23,407 nt of DNA from Prorocentrum cordatum (Eukaryota; Sar; Dinophyceae; Prorocentrales; Prorocentraceae). The DNA lies in NCBI GenBank assembly GCA_963575745.1, contig CAUYUJ010013925.1, positions 413,945-437,351 on the forward strand, written 5' to 3'. The position numbers and the translations under genes are program-made. Position 1 is the first letter of the stretch. Each line of letters starts with the position of its first letter. Shown here in pieces: positions 1-8,187 of this stretch. Below the pieces are notes generated by a model. It saw only the letters and a list, made by a program, of their open reading frames with translations, did no database searches and was not told the DNA's origin.

Positions 1-30
1 GGGAGGGAGGGAGGGAGAAAGGGAGGGAGG
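1..30. repeat. GGGA microsatellite at the window edge
   Basis: The first 30 bases are a nearly pure GGGA-type purine repeat with one AAA interruption. The repeat may continue to the left of the window. Confidence 0.8.
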
Positions 31-430
31 GCCAGTTTATTCACAGCCGAAAGCTCCAGGGGGGGGGGGGCAAGAACTAAAGACTTCTAGAGTTTACTGG
101 GGGGGGTCAGAAACAGGGGGGTCCGAAACGGTCCCCTTTCCTGCCCTTTTCGGGCCCCTCCGGAGCCCCAGGGGGCTCGTTTAGGCACCGTCTGCGTACC
201 TTTTCGGACCACCCTCGCCGCCCCCCCCCCCTTGCCCCCATTCATGACCCCCCCATTACGCGACGCCCAATGCTGCGCGCCACGGCGAGGTCCGGGTGCC
301 TGGGTGCACCCGTCCCCGCTCAATGCGGTGGAGGGGTATTGGATCAGGAACAATTGGGTAAGGCACCCGGCGCCTGGAGCTCAGAGTTCCAACGCATTGA
401 AACAATCAAGACAAAAATTGTTCGCAAAGT
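31..430. other. Non-genic stretch with G and C homopolymer runs
   Basis: I see no gene here. The stretch has several G runs (about 60-70 and 101-106) and a C run (about 222-231). ORFs up to 142 codons exist on both strands but overlap each other, lack protein-like composition and carry homopolymer-derived residues. Confidence 0.5.
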
Positions 431-590
431 TCGGCCACAAGGGGCCCTCTCCGGGCCTCGGGACCGTCAAAAAACGACTCAGGACGAAACACTGGTCCTG
501 GGGAATGGGTCGAGACTTCCGGGGACCGCGTACTGAAAAAATCACGACGTCGGTTCTCTGGGAAGCCCGTGGAACTCCAATCGTGGATCG
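431..590 (+). repeat. Dispersed repeat family A, copy 1
   Basis: This is one of five copies recognised by eye. The others are 14937-15076 (minus), 16032-16334 (plus, split), 18881-19030 (plus) and 19568-19710 (minus). Shared landmarks in order are TTCGGCC, GGCCCTC, CCTCGGGRCCGTCAA, a GACTCRGGAT-like block, GGTCCTGGGGAATGGGTCGA, then a block ending in TCACGACGTCGG. Copies differ by many substitutions and small indels. It has no coding capacity and is unlike any repeat I can name. Confidence 0.65.
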
Positions 591-690
591 GCCATGGACA
601 TCGCCGCCGCCCTCATCAGACAAGGAATCCTCCAGGGTCTGCAGCCTCCTGGGCACATGACTTCACGAACGCCCCCACCGTACCCGCGTT

Positions 691-870
691 GGCAGCGAGC
701 GAGGGGGGGAAGTGAGAAGGAGAAGGCCTTCTCCGAAGGCGGCGGGACTTCTCGTAAGCCCTCGCGCCTTGAGAGAGGCTTTTGCTGTGTTTTCAAGGAA
801 AACTCCGGGGACGTCCGAACCTCCTGAGAAGGCCTTCTCTCCTTCTCACTTCCCCCCCTCGCTCGCCGCC
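691..870. repeat. Foldback element 1 (long terminal inverted repeats)
   Basis: The left arm at about 691-733 and the right arm at about 825-869 are near-perfect inverted copies of about 42 bp. They differ by a 2 bp indel and one or two mismatches. Each arm contains GCGAGCGAGGGGGGGAAGTG and ends in the inner palindrome GAGAAGGCCTTCTC. The 91 bp centre has no ORF of note. The shape fits a MITE or foldback element. A target duplication is not clear; ACCGT occurs near both outer ends, at 677 and 872. Confidence 0.75.
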
Positions 871-1042
871 GACCGTGGCGCAGCCTGCGCAGGCTCCAGA
901 GCTGGCAGCGGTCGCCCTCCGAGCACCTCGGCGAAAGCGCAGCCCCCGTCGGCGAGGCCCTCTGCCCGCGTCGGAACACCGAGGCGCCGTGCTCCGCGTG
1001 GCAGCAGGCACCAGGCGGGCAGAGGAGGGGTGGGGAAGCTGA
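871..1042. other. GC-rich spacer without a gene
   Basis: This is GC-rich unique sequence between two foldback elements. ORFs run through it on both strands, but none has a recognisable domain. Confidence 0.4.
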
Positions 1043-1204
1043 CTACCTACCAGACCACCCCAACCCAACCCGAAGACCCGAATTTCGGGTTGGGGGGGGG
1101 GTAAGGGTTCCACACGAGTTTTTGTCGATGTTTCCCGACCCCCCCCCTGGAAATCGAGGGTAAATCTGAGCCTTCGGGTTGGGTTGGGGTGGTTTGGTGG
1201 GTGG
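1043..1204. repeat. Foldback element 2
   Basis: The arms contain a perfect 21 bp inverted match at 1055-1075 and 1172-1192 (core CCCCAACCCAACCCGAAG). The match extends outward with a few mismatches to about 1043 and 1204. A small hairpin, ACCCGAATTTCGGGT, sits just inside the left arm. The central part has G and C homopolymers. The sequence is unrelated to the neighbouring foldback elements. Confidence 0.7.
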
Positions 1205-1914
1205 GGAAACGAGCACGGGGGGGGGGGGGGGAAGTCCTGCTCTCCCTGCGCAGGGTCGTTCTTGCCGACCGCCTTCGTCTCTCGCGGCGCGCCCTCTTCC
1301 TGGGGCGGCACGTGGTGCATAGGACGTTTTGACGCATGCATTCGGTTCGTTGAGCACTCGGCGTGCCTCCAATTCATGACGGTCTCCTGACGATGCTGGT
1401 GCTTTCTAGATTGCGTTGCTCTCGACAAGCCGATGCGCGCTCGCCAAGAGAGCCCACGGTGAGGCATCGATGAGGTAGACGGTAACACTTTAAACTGAGA
1501 GTAAGGACGCACACTAAGGATGCAAGGGCCTTGGAAGGCCATGCCAAACTGTTCGAGCGGGGCGCGGCCAACGAAAGTGGCCAAGGCTGGGCCGAAGGGA
1601 AAGGATGCAAGGGAAATCTTGGAAAGTCATTCATTCTCACTACCAGTGTTGACAATAGACGATGCAATGACAGATAAGAGCGCGTGTCGCAGTCCGATCC
1701 TGCCAAGCATCTTTATGCCCGAGATGTTTGGAAGCACATCCACAGAGAAGAGGACACCCCAGCCGCTGGCGCCACCGAGGTGCGACTTCGAACGCAACCA
1801 AGGCTTGCCGAAAGCCCACGGGCACCGCCGAACGTCCTCGGCACGAGTCTTACAATTTGCACGAACACTTCGAGTTCGTCGGGATCCGCCCACCATGACC
1901 ACGAAAAAGCACAT
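1205..1914. other. Non-genic stretch with uninterpreted ORFs on both strands
   Basis: There are overlapping open frames on both strands: a 193-codon one on plus (1520-2101), and a minus frame at 1962-1627 that continues past a single stop into 1584-793. Neither shows a domain, the strong G/C third-position preference of the other coding-like pieces in this window, or splice context. I do not call a gene. A G run lies at about 1218-1231. Confidence 0.4.
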
Positions 1915-2087
1915 CCCCAATCCCAAAATCGCGGATTCACCGAGGATTCGAAGATCGGCCAAAGATTTCGGGGTATGTTTTGCGTTCGTCGTCGTCGCCC
2001 TGGTAAAACCCTACCCCGAAATCTCCCTCCCCGAAGTCTCGAGGAGCCTGCATTTTGTCTTGGCACTCGCGTTTTGGGATTGGGCAT
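1915..2087. repeat. Foldback element 3 with nested inverted repeats
   Basis: The outer arms CCCAATCCCAAAA(T)CGCG at about 1917-1934 and 2069-2084 are inverted copies with a 1 bp indel. A second inverted pair, AGATTTCGGGGTA at 1963-1975 and TACCCCGAAATCT at 2012-2024, is nested inside. The element of about 170 bp could fold into a long two-step hairpin. It shares no sequence with foldback elements 1 or 2. Confidence 0.65.
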
Positions 2088-2347
2088 CTGTTTTGAGTTA
2101 GCGACACCAAATCTCACCAAAAATTGCGCCTCGCCGATCCCACCCAGGTCACTGGTGGTGCCGCCCATGCGCCTTCGGCGCCCTCCTGGGCGTGGCACTG
2201 CGCGTGGCTCTCTAATCATGCCGCCCACGGCGACCAACACTGCACTCAAGGATGCCGAAGCACTGAACGGGGGAGCTAATGGATACCCGGGAGCCCCAAA
2301 GAGGTGCGGTGACAGACAGAGCGCTGACATCGGCAATGGCGGGCGCT
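2088..2347. other. Non-genic stretch
   Basis: No gene or clear repeat was seen. A short segment at about 2155-2215 is GC-rich with CCGCCCATGCGCC-like text. The following microsatellite begins at 2348. Confidence 0.4.
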
Positions 2348-2398
2348 CTCACTCACTCACTGACTCACTGACTCACTCACTCACTCACTCACTCACTT
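2348..2398. repeat. ACTC/GACT tetranucleotide microsatellite
   Basis: About twelve tandem CACT units, some varied to GACT, run up to position 2398. Frames that end in a long Ser-Leu-Thr-His repeat here are artefacts of this tract. Confidence 0.9.
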
Positions 2399-2448
2399 GA
2401 TGGGCCTGTTTTCCACCACCACCACCACCGCCATAAGTTGGAGGAGGA

Positions 2449-2640
2449 GGGGGTCCTCCTCCTCCTCCTCCCCCTCCTCCTCCTCCTCCTCCTCCTCCTC
2501 CTCCTCCTCCTCCTCCTCCTCCTCCTCCTCTTCGTCCTTCTCCTCGCCTCCTCCTCACTCCTCCTCCTCCCCTCCTCCTCCTCCTCCTCCTCCTCCTCCT
2601 CCTCCTCCTCCTCCTCCTCCTCCTCCTCCTCCTCCTCCTT
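2449..2640. repeat. Long TCC microsatellite (pyrimidine on plus strand)
   Basis: Two almost pure TCC blocks, about 2455-2531 and 2575-2638, are joined by an imperfect pyrimidine-rich bridge. This tract creates the poly-Ser, poly-Leu, poly-Pro, poly-Gly, poly-Arg and poly-Glu frames of the area. These should not be annotated as proteins. Confidence 0.95.
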
Positions 2641-2943
2641 CCCCCATCCAACCTGTGGTGGTGGGGGAGAACAGGCCCTTGCAAGCCGTACGCCGAGAAA
2701 GGCGCGCAAGCGAAGCAAAGGCACGCAGTGCCGTGACGCGCCGGCCGTCCAGCCCACTCGTGCCCCCTCTGCGCGCGCTCCTCCCCTGAGCCCGTGCACA
2801 GCCCCTGAGGCTGACAGGCCAAAGGATGCGATGACAGCCCGAGGGCTGCACCCTTCGGCTCTCCCCCCGCAGCACTGCGAAGGCATCGAGGCGTTGCCTC
2901 ATGGCACATCCGTCGTCGACCCAGACCGTCGTAGGGCGCCGCA
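2641..2943. other. Unique spacer between opposed TCC and GGA tracts
   Basis: About 300 bp of unique sequence lie between a TCC tract and a GGA tract. All six frames are partly open, and none has a recognisable domain. I make no gene call. Confidence 0.4.
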
Positions 2944-3043
2944 GGAGGAGGAGGAGGAGGAGGAGGAGGAGGAGGAGGAGGAGGAGGAAAAGGAGGAGGA
3001 GGAGGAGGAGGAGGGGGAGGAGGAGGAGGAGGAGGAGGAGGAG
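2944..3043. repeat. GGA microsatellite at the 3' end of the LINE
   Basis: A nearly pure GGA repeat with an AAA and a GGGG interruption directly follows the 3' end of the minus-strand retrotransposon. On the element's strand it reads as TCC. It is either the element's own tail or the target microsatellite into which it inserted. Confidence 0.9.
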
Positions 3044-3093
3044 ACCCGATCCCATCTGGCAGGTCATCCGAGGCGCCCGCGCCGCCTGAGGCC

Positions 3094-4240
3094 CTACCGC
3101 CGCGCCAGGGTCCTCGCCCTGGCATCCCTTCGGCAGATAAGGCGGAAACGGCCTGCAGCAGGCCGAATGGCTCGCGAAGTGCTTTGGGCCCCCTCGGACC
3201 GAAGCTTCTTAAACGTGTTTAAAAGAACATCGTGTGCTATGGCAATGGAGACAGTTTCTTCGCATGAGAGAGGCAAATGGAAAAGGAGGAGCCCAGCAAA
3301 CACCTCCGCCCCCCACCAGGGTGGGAGCCTAGGCAGATTAGCACGCATCACTCCGAGTAGAACGGGACAGACAAGATAGTGCACGATCTGGCCACCAGCA
3401 ATACATTGGCATCCGAACCTGCACCCCAAGGTGGCCTGGCGGTATCTCCGTGAGGTACTCCAGGCATTACAAATACTGCGCAACAGGTTGAGCTGAACGA
3501 AGGGAGCAATATGCTGACCGACCCTTTTTAGACGAGAGAAACACAGCTGGGCTTCGGGAGCCCCGGCTTGGCCCACTTCAGGAAACCTCGAAGCCCAGCA
3601 TTGAAGACGCCTCAGAATAAGCTCAGGAAACGGAACCAGGGGCAGATGTGAGAGAACCAGCTTGGTCATCTTCTTCTGAAGCCCATGCTCGAAGACGGTG
3701 GGGGCAGTCGGGATTCTGGATAACTCGCGATAGTTCTGCGCCATCATTAAAACGAAGGACTTGGTATACACGGGATGTAAATGGGCATCCAAATGACATT
3801 CGAGGTCCTCGAACGCGTCCTCGATTTTCTCGATGACCGACGAGGCGAGGGTAGCACGGCATGCAGCTGCACGAGCTTCGTGTGTGAGAGACCTGGCCCG
3901 AGATAGCTTTCCCCCAAGGGATTTCATTCCCACCAGCATGTGATCAGACAGGGCATGCCGCGGCGCACATGTTAAAGACTGCAGACCGAGATGCACTTGC
4001 CAACAGCAGTCGGTCGTGGGTGGGAAGATCTGGGCGATGAACATGAGCACAGTGACCGCTATCTGGTTGCACGCCGCAAGAGACATCGATAAGCCAAATT
4101 TCAAAGACTTGATGAAGCGGCAGCGGTCGCGGAACTTGACCAGTGGGGCGGCCCAAGATTCCTCTTGGGCCCGAACTCCACACATCACTCCAAGATACTT
4201 GGCGCACTTGGACATCCCGAAGCTCCGAACCTGATCCCCT
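3094..4240 (-). pseudogene. ORF2 C-terminal region with zinc-knuckle-like motif
   Basis: The open frame begins within the RT thumb region. KCAKYLGVMCG (codons from 4209) is the usual KxLGV block that follows the RT palm. A frameshift near 4225-4245 separates it from the palm domain. About 370 residues follow, mostly helical in appearance. Near residues 265-284 the text CRFGCQCIAGG followed by HYLVCP gives a C-x3-C-x9-H-x3-C pattern (C265, C269, H279, C283), similar to the zf-RVT motif at the C-terminus of many LINE ORF2 proteins. The frame ends at TAG 3094-3096, and only about 50 bases separate this stop from the microsatellite. Confidence 0.8.
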
Positions 4241-5435
4241 GCGGTTGGAACTTCCTCTCCTCCTCCTCCCTGTTAAAGTCGCGGTAAAATGCTAGCACCG
4301 TCTTTGTGAGGTTCGGGATGAGGCCAGCGGCGAGCCCTGCAAGCATCATAACTTTCATGAAAATATGCACGGCCGTGTAGATGTCAAAGGCGGCGGATGC
4401 AACATCATCGGCGAAGGCGCCGCGCATGTGGACAGGACGGGGCAGCCGAAGACAGAGCGGGCGCAGAATCGGATCGGACCCCAGGGCGAACACGCTTCCC
4501 GAGAGTGGGCATCCTTGCTTAATCCCGCGGAGGATCCGAAAAGAGCAGTGAGACACCCCGCCCAAGAGAATGGTGGTTGTAACCTTGGCATAGAGCGTCT
4601 TTATCGCATTCAGCACAAACTCTGGGAAAATCATTTTCTCGAAGACGAAAAACATCAAATCATGACATAAACTGGGGAAGGCGGCCTTAATGTCCAGCAG
4701 GATAGCGCCTGCAGTCCGTCGCCGCAGAAGGCCTGTTCCTACGACCATGTGCGTCTCAAACTCAATCAGATTGTCAAGCATGTTACGGTGTTTGACGAGG
4801 CCCCTTTGGATCCCAATAGTGGTGTCCACGCAAACCTCTTGCAGGCGGCAGTTGATCGCGACAGCGACAAATTTGTTGATCGAGTTGGAGAGGGGGATGG
4901 GACGGGTCATTTCAAGGGTCCTCCAGAGCTCGAAACCGTCGCGGTCCAGGGAGCCTTTGGGAAGGAAGACCGAGTTGCTGAGGTTGAAATCGTCCGAGAC
5001 CTGGCCGAAATTCATGACATGCTGGCACATGGCGAAGGCAGCCCACCTAACGAATACATTTCCTTTGGACCAGGCAGAGTAACATAGCCCGTCAGGGCCA
5101 GAGGCGGAATCGTGAAGCCGATCTAAAACACCGTAAAACTGTTCTTCAGAAAGCCTCCAGATCTGGGCCTCCCTCACTTTTTGAATATGTTCCTCTAGCT
5201 GGCCCCCCGCGGCAATCTGAGATGGCACAGAGGCGTGAACCTGACTCCAGTGAGCGGCGAGAGCGCGAGCCCCAGCCTCGGCAGTCGGGAAAGCGTTCCC
5301 ATCGGCACCCGGGATGCCCGTGAGGAAGATTCTCCGATTCTTCGGAGACCAGGCCGATACCAATCTCTGAAGACGCGCAGCTCGGTGCTCATAAAACTGG
5401 GGGGATTCCGTGGCATGTCCGATGATTTCTTCACA
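4185..5435 (-). pseudogene. ORF2 reverse transcriptase domain (RVT_1 type)
   Basis: This is the longest intact segment of ORF2, open from just after TAA 5436-5438 to a frameshift near 4230. Counting from the TTG at 5363, the RT blocks are SGPDGL (residues 88-93), RPIPLSN (154-160), LLDIKAAFPS (222-231, first catalytic Asp), RGIKQGCPLSG (279-289) and AFADDVA (316-322; DNA 4404-4415 for FADD). The FADD form replaces the YADD of many LINEs. All three palm aspartates are present, so the catalytic core is intact although the gene around it is broken. The domain would make cDNA from the element RNA at the nicked target. The segment upstream of 5363 continues the same frame without a need for a new start. 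Confidence 0.92.
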
Positions 5436-6784
5436 TTATTTTTGGTACCGAGCGGCAGCAATCTTGGCCATATACTCTTGAAAGGCAGGCTGGTTGTGCC
5501 ACCTGCCACTGTCAGGGTCGAGATAGTTGAGCAGCACGGGGATGGCTTTGACAGCCTTCTTCAGCGCGCTTATCTTGTGGCTCCGCATGGCGCGATTCAC
5601 CGCGAACAGCCACTGCAAAGGCTGCTCGGCAGAACTGGGCGGCAGCTCAGAAAGGCGATGCTGAACGAGACGGCCTGCTTCGTGCATAAGACACGTGAGT
5701 TCTTCAACCATCAACGGCGGATTATCTTCGCACACCCCATGCTCGTTGATCAGCTTTTCGAGCAGGATCGGATACAGCGGGTGACGAGATACCCGCGAAG
5801 CGACGGCCCGAGCGCGGTTTTCTCCACCTCCGTTCAGATGCAGGTACACCGGTGCGCGGTCGCTCGGGAGGTCGGCTTTACAGATATTCCAGGAGGTCCC
5901 AGAGGTCGGTTTCAAATCCAGAATATCCCCAGTGAACATGTTGGTATAAATACGGTCGATCCTGGAAACGCTAACCACATTCCCATTCCGGGTGGTGTGG
6001 TGGGTCGGATTCTCTTGGTAGCATTCCATAACGTTGGGCAGCAAAGACCAGAACTTGTGGGCGAGGGAGTCGGGGCTGTTGATCTGCACAGAGCCGTCTA
6101 CTCGCTGGGTGCCCTCGCCCAGCTCGCAAAAGTTGAAGTCTCCAACAAAGAAGAAGAGGCCCTGGACAATATGTAAAATCGGCACACAAGCGAAAGATTC
6201 TGATTTTCTCTCTGCGTCGGCAACTCGGGTCGAGACGGAGGTTCAGGATGGTAAGCGAGAAAGAGTCAGACTGGATAGTGACAGCGTGGAGACGCCCAGG
6301 AAGAATCACAATATGTTGATGTTGAGGAAGCAGAGCGAGAAGAGAGCGAGCGAGCATGATCGCGTTCCCGCCAGCGCGACTGTCGGGACAGAACGTGCAG
6401 AAAGACTCATAGCCAGGGAACTCGGTCCGCAACGATTCGCGATCTCCTTCATGGCCGTGCGTTTCTTGTAAGCAAATGATATTGCTTGCTCTAGTTAGGT
6501 TAGTAAGTCGATCGAAGGTCTTGACCTGAGTGTCGTGGTCCCCAGAGACCGCCGAACAGGGCATGACAGTTCCAGGTAGCAATCCGAATACCTCGACCAT
6601 TGGCCAGGGACGGCGGAAAAGTGGGGCGAGAACTCGCTGGGTTCTCAGGCGAAGGTGGCTGGGCCCCAAAAACTTCATTCAACAGAGCAGGCGAGCAACG
6701 GGCAGAGGACGCGGAAGCAGCGGGGGGGGACGCGGACAACAGAGGCAGCGAAGAAGCAGGAAAAAAACAGAAAAAAATGCACAC
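5436..6784 (-). pseudogene. ORF2 N-terminal endonuclease domain (APE/EEP family), frameshifted
   Basis: The domain belongs to the endonuclease/exonuclease/phosphatase fold used by LINEs to nick target DNA. Motifs seen on the minus strand, in order, are IRIATWNCHALFG (6563-6574 for WNCH), ICLQETHG (QETHG at 6454-6468), VGDFNF (6129-6143 for GDFNF), SRIDRIYTN (SRID at 5955-5966) and LPSDRAPV (SDRAPV at 5847-5864). In this family the N of WN, E of QE, D and N of GDFN, and the terminal SDH/SDR motif form the metal and active site. Here the last H is replaced by R. One frameshift lies between about 6565 and 6535 and another between about 6190 and 6130. The region after 5840 leads into the linker to the RT and ends at TAA 5436-5438, after which the same frame stays open. 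Confidence 0.88.
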
Positions 6785-6804
6785 GATACTAGGCTGGCAT
6801 CACT

Positions 6805-7890
6805 TCAGCACTGCTGGACGGAGGTCTGGGCCTGCTCGATCATCCAGTTGGCGGTCGCCTCGGTGATGCTCCACTCGGAGAGCTGGTTGCTGTTCGGCTT
6901 CAGCTCGTACATACCTCCAGGAGCGTCGGCCAACTTGAAGATCTCCCAGTGGTCATTCTCTGCGGTGATGCTGAAAACTCCTTTGAACGGGTTGGTGCCG
7001 ATCTTGACCGACGGGATCCACTTGCCTGCGTTCTCGAGGTGCTTGCGGACGAGCGGCCAGAGAGCGCTCACGACGCGGTTCTTCTGGCGAGCTTGATGCG
7101 GCATATCCCTGCGGCATCGAAGTGGATGAAGGGAGGTGTTGCGGTAATCCTGCCACGTCACGGGGTTCGCGAGGAACCAGTCGTGGAAGTCGCGGGCCTT
7201 TTGCTCGGAGTTGAAGGTGACGGCGAACGCTTGTGAAACTTTGTGGAAATGTCCTGCCATCCCTTCGCTGATGGTGACAGGGAGCCTGCTTTTCATCTGG
7301 TTGAAGCCTGTGCGCCTCTACGGCTCGGTGGCTGGTCGAGGAAAACCGCTAATCCAACGTCTGGTCGGGTCGATATGGTTGAGCTCGTCGTTGGCAAGGT
7401 CGATCACGGGGATCTCGGAAGAGCTGGAGCCGACGCTGGAACCCCTCCCCAGGCGTCGGGACTTGGATGGCGGACGAGTTGAAGCGGGGCCTGCATCCGA
7501 CGGAGCCCGTTGAAGTTCAGCAAGAGATGCTTCGAGCCTGGCCATCTTCTCATTCATCTGACGTTGAATCTCGAGCCCTGCGTTCTTGGCGGTGGGATTG
7601 CCGTCCTCGGTGTCGAAGAAGGCGGCGTTCGTGGCGGCTTCTTGGTGAGCATGCTCGAGTCGGGAAACTCGAAGATCCATGTCGAGAACTAGGGCTTCGT
7701 GAGCTTTCTTGGCTTCTTCGAACTTACCCTCCATGGCGAGCTCGAGATCGGAAATATTATCCTCAAGTCCTTCTGCGGCGGCGAGACGCTCCTTGACATC
7801 TTTGATGTCATCCCTCATGGCGTTCATGCCGCCATTCATTCCCTCGAGCACCCGGAGCAACTGAGCGTTGGATACCTCGGCGGCGGCCAT
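6805..7890 (-). pseudogene. LINE ORF1 (coiled coil plus RRM-like protein), one in-frame stop
   Basis: One frame covers 7890 to 6805 with a single TAG at 7318-7320. The first half (about 190 codons from MAAAEVSN) has heptad-like charged stretches (DIKDVKERLAAAEGLEDNIS and MNEKMARLEASLAELQ), as expected for an ORF1 coiled coil that forms multimers. A Ser/Arg-rich linker with GRGSSVGSSSSE follows. The second half has RRWISGFPRP, then FAVTFNSEQKARDFHDWF, which resemble the RNP2 and RNP1 strands of an RNA-recognition motif. ORF1 proteins bind the element RNA. The ATG at 7888-7890 is chosen because the coiled coil begins there; an in-frame ATG at 7939-7941 is also possible. The stop TGA at 6805-6807 lies a few bases from the ORF2 region. 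Confidence 0.75.
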
Positions 7891-8045
7891 TGCACTGCCA
7901 GGGAGAAGGACACGAAACTGGAAAGGAAACTCTGGTGGCAAAATGCCTCAGTGCGCGAAAAGGGTCTACCCCCAACCCTTGTGTCGCGGGCCGGATCGGG
8001 AGCAGCCCTGGTCTGACCTGGCCAGCTGCCTTGAGGAGATGGCAA
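7891..8045 (-). other. 5' leader of the LINE
   Basis: About 155 bases separate the spliced-leader relict from the ORF1 start, on the minus strand. They contain no other feature. An in-frame ATG at 7939-7941 would extend ORF1 by 17 codons. Confidence 0.6.
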
Positions 8046-8081
8046 CTTGAGCCAAAATGGCTTGAGCCAGATGGCTACGGA
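8046..8081 (-). other. Tandem relict of the dinoflagellate spliced leader (DinoSL)
   Basis: On the minus strand, 8081-8061 reads T CCGTAGCCAT CTGGCTCAAG. This is the 22-base DinoSL with one base missing and one T-to-C change in the central T run. It is followed at 8060-8046 by CCATTTTGGCTCAAG, a perfect copy of the last 15 bases of DinoSL. A full leader followed by a 5'-truncated leader is the arrangement known from retroposed dinoflagellate genes whose spliced mRNA was copied into DNA and spliced again. It marks the 5' end of the LINE and identifies the genome as dinoflagellate. Confidence 0.93.
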
Positions 8082-8120
8082 AGGAGGAGGAGGAGGAGGA
8101 GGAGGGGGAGGAGGAGGAGG
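8082..8120. repeat. GGA microsatellite upstream of the LINE
   Basis: This GGA tract directly abuts the spliced-leader relict. It has the same orientation as the GGA tract at the other end of the element (2944-3043). Confidence 0.9.
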
Positions 8121-8127
8121 GCGAACA

Positions 8128-8187
8128 CTGAGGGCATCCTGAAGATCGGCATCGAGATGAGGCGATGCCAGTCATACGGATAGGGAT
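8128..8187 (+). repeat. 60 bp dispersed repeat family E, copy 1
   Basis: The 60 bp align without gaps to 16580-16639 with about eight differences. The strongest conserved block is AAGATCGGCATCGAG. Its end shares GGATAGGGAT. No identity is known to me. Confidence 0.75.

Larger units (their letters stand above)
3094..6800 (-). pseudogene. LINE ORF2 polyprotein (endonuclease-reverse transcriptase), broken
   Basis: ORF2 is read in several frames along the minus strand: 6784 to about 6550 in one frame, about 6550 to 6160 in a second, about 6160 to 4230 in a third with an in-frame TAA at 5436-5438, and about 4230 to 3094 in the second frame again. The start is unclear. An ATG at 6798-6800 lies just after the ORF1 stop but meets TAG at 6789-6791, and the next ATG-free stretch leads straight into the endonuclease. 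The end is TAG at 3094-3096. The encoded protein would nick the target DNA and copy the element RNA at the nick (target-primed reverse transcription). The separate domains are listed in their own entries. Confidence 0.85.
3044..8081 (-). mobile_element. Non-LTR retrotransposon (LINE), nearly full length, inactive
   Basis: Read on the minus strand, the element has a spliced-leader relict (8046-8081), a leader of about 150 bases, ORF1 (7890-6805), ORF2 with endonuclease, reverse transcriptase and C-terminal domains (about 6800-3094), and only about 50 bases of 3' UTR before a TCC microsatellite. There are no LTRs, integrase or RNase H that I can see. The endonuclease-RT order is that of apurinic-endonuclease LINE clades. 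ORF1 has one in-frame stop; ORF2 has at least three frameshifts and one or two stops, so this copy is dead, unless some indels are assembly errors. GGA repeats in the same orientation lie on both sides (2944-3043 and 8082-8120), so a target duplication cannot be recognised. Confidence 0.9.

Noticed and set aside
1520-2101. A 193-codon plus ORF and a minus frame crossing the same bases as a possible gene
   Set aside because: Both strands are open, neither has a domain or GC-ending codon bias, and foldback element 3 lies inside.
2385-3379. Long ORFs with poly-Pro, poly-Gly, poly-Leu, poly-Ser and poly-Glu
   Set aside because: They translate the TCC and GGA tracts in different frames.
5195-5509. 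A 104-codon minus ORF overlapping the LINE RT and linker
   Set aside because: It is out of frame with the domain-bearing frame of ORF2, which runs through the same bases apart from one stop.
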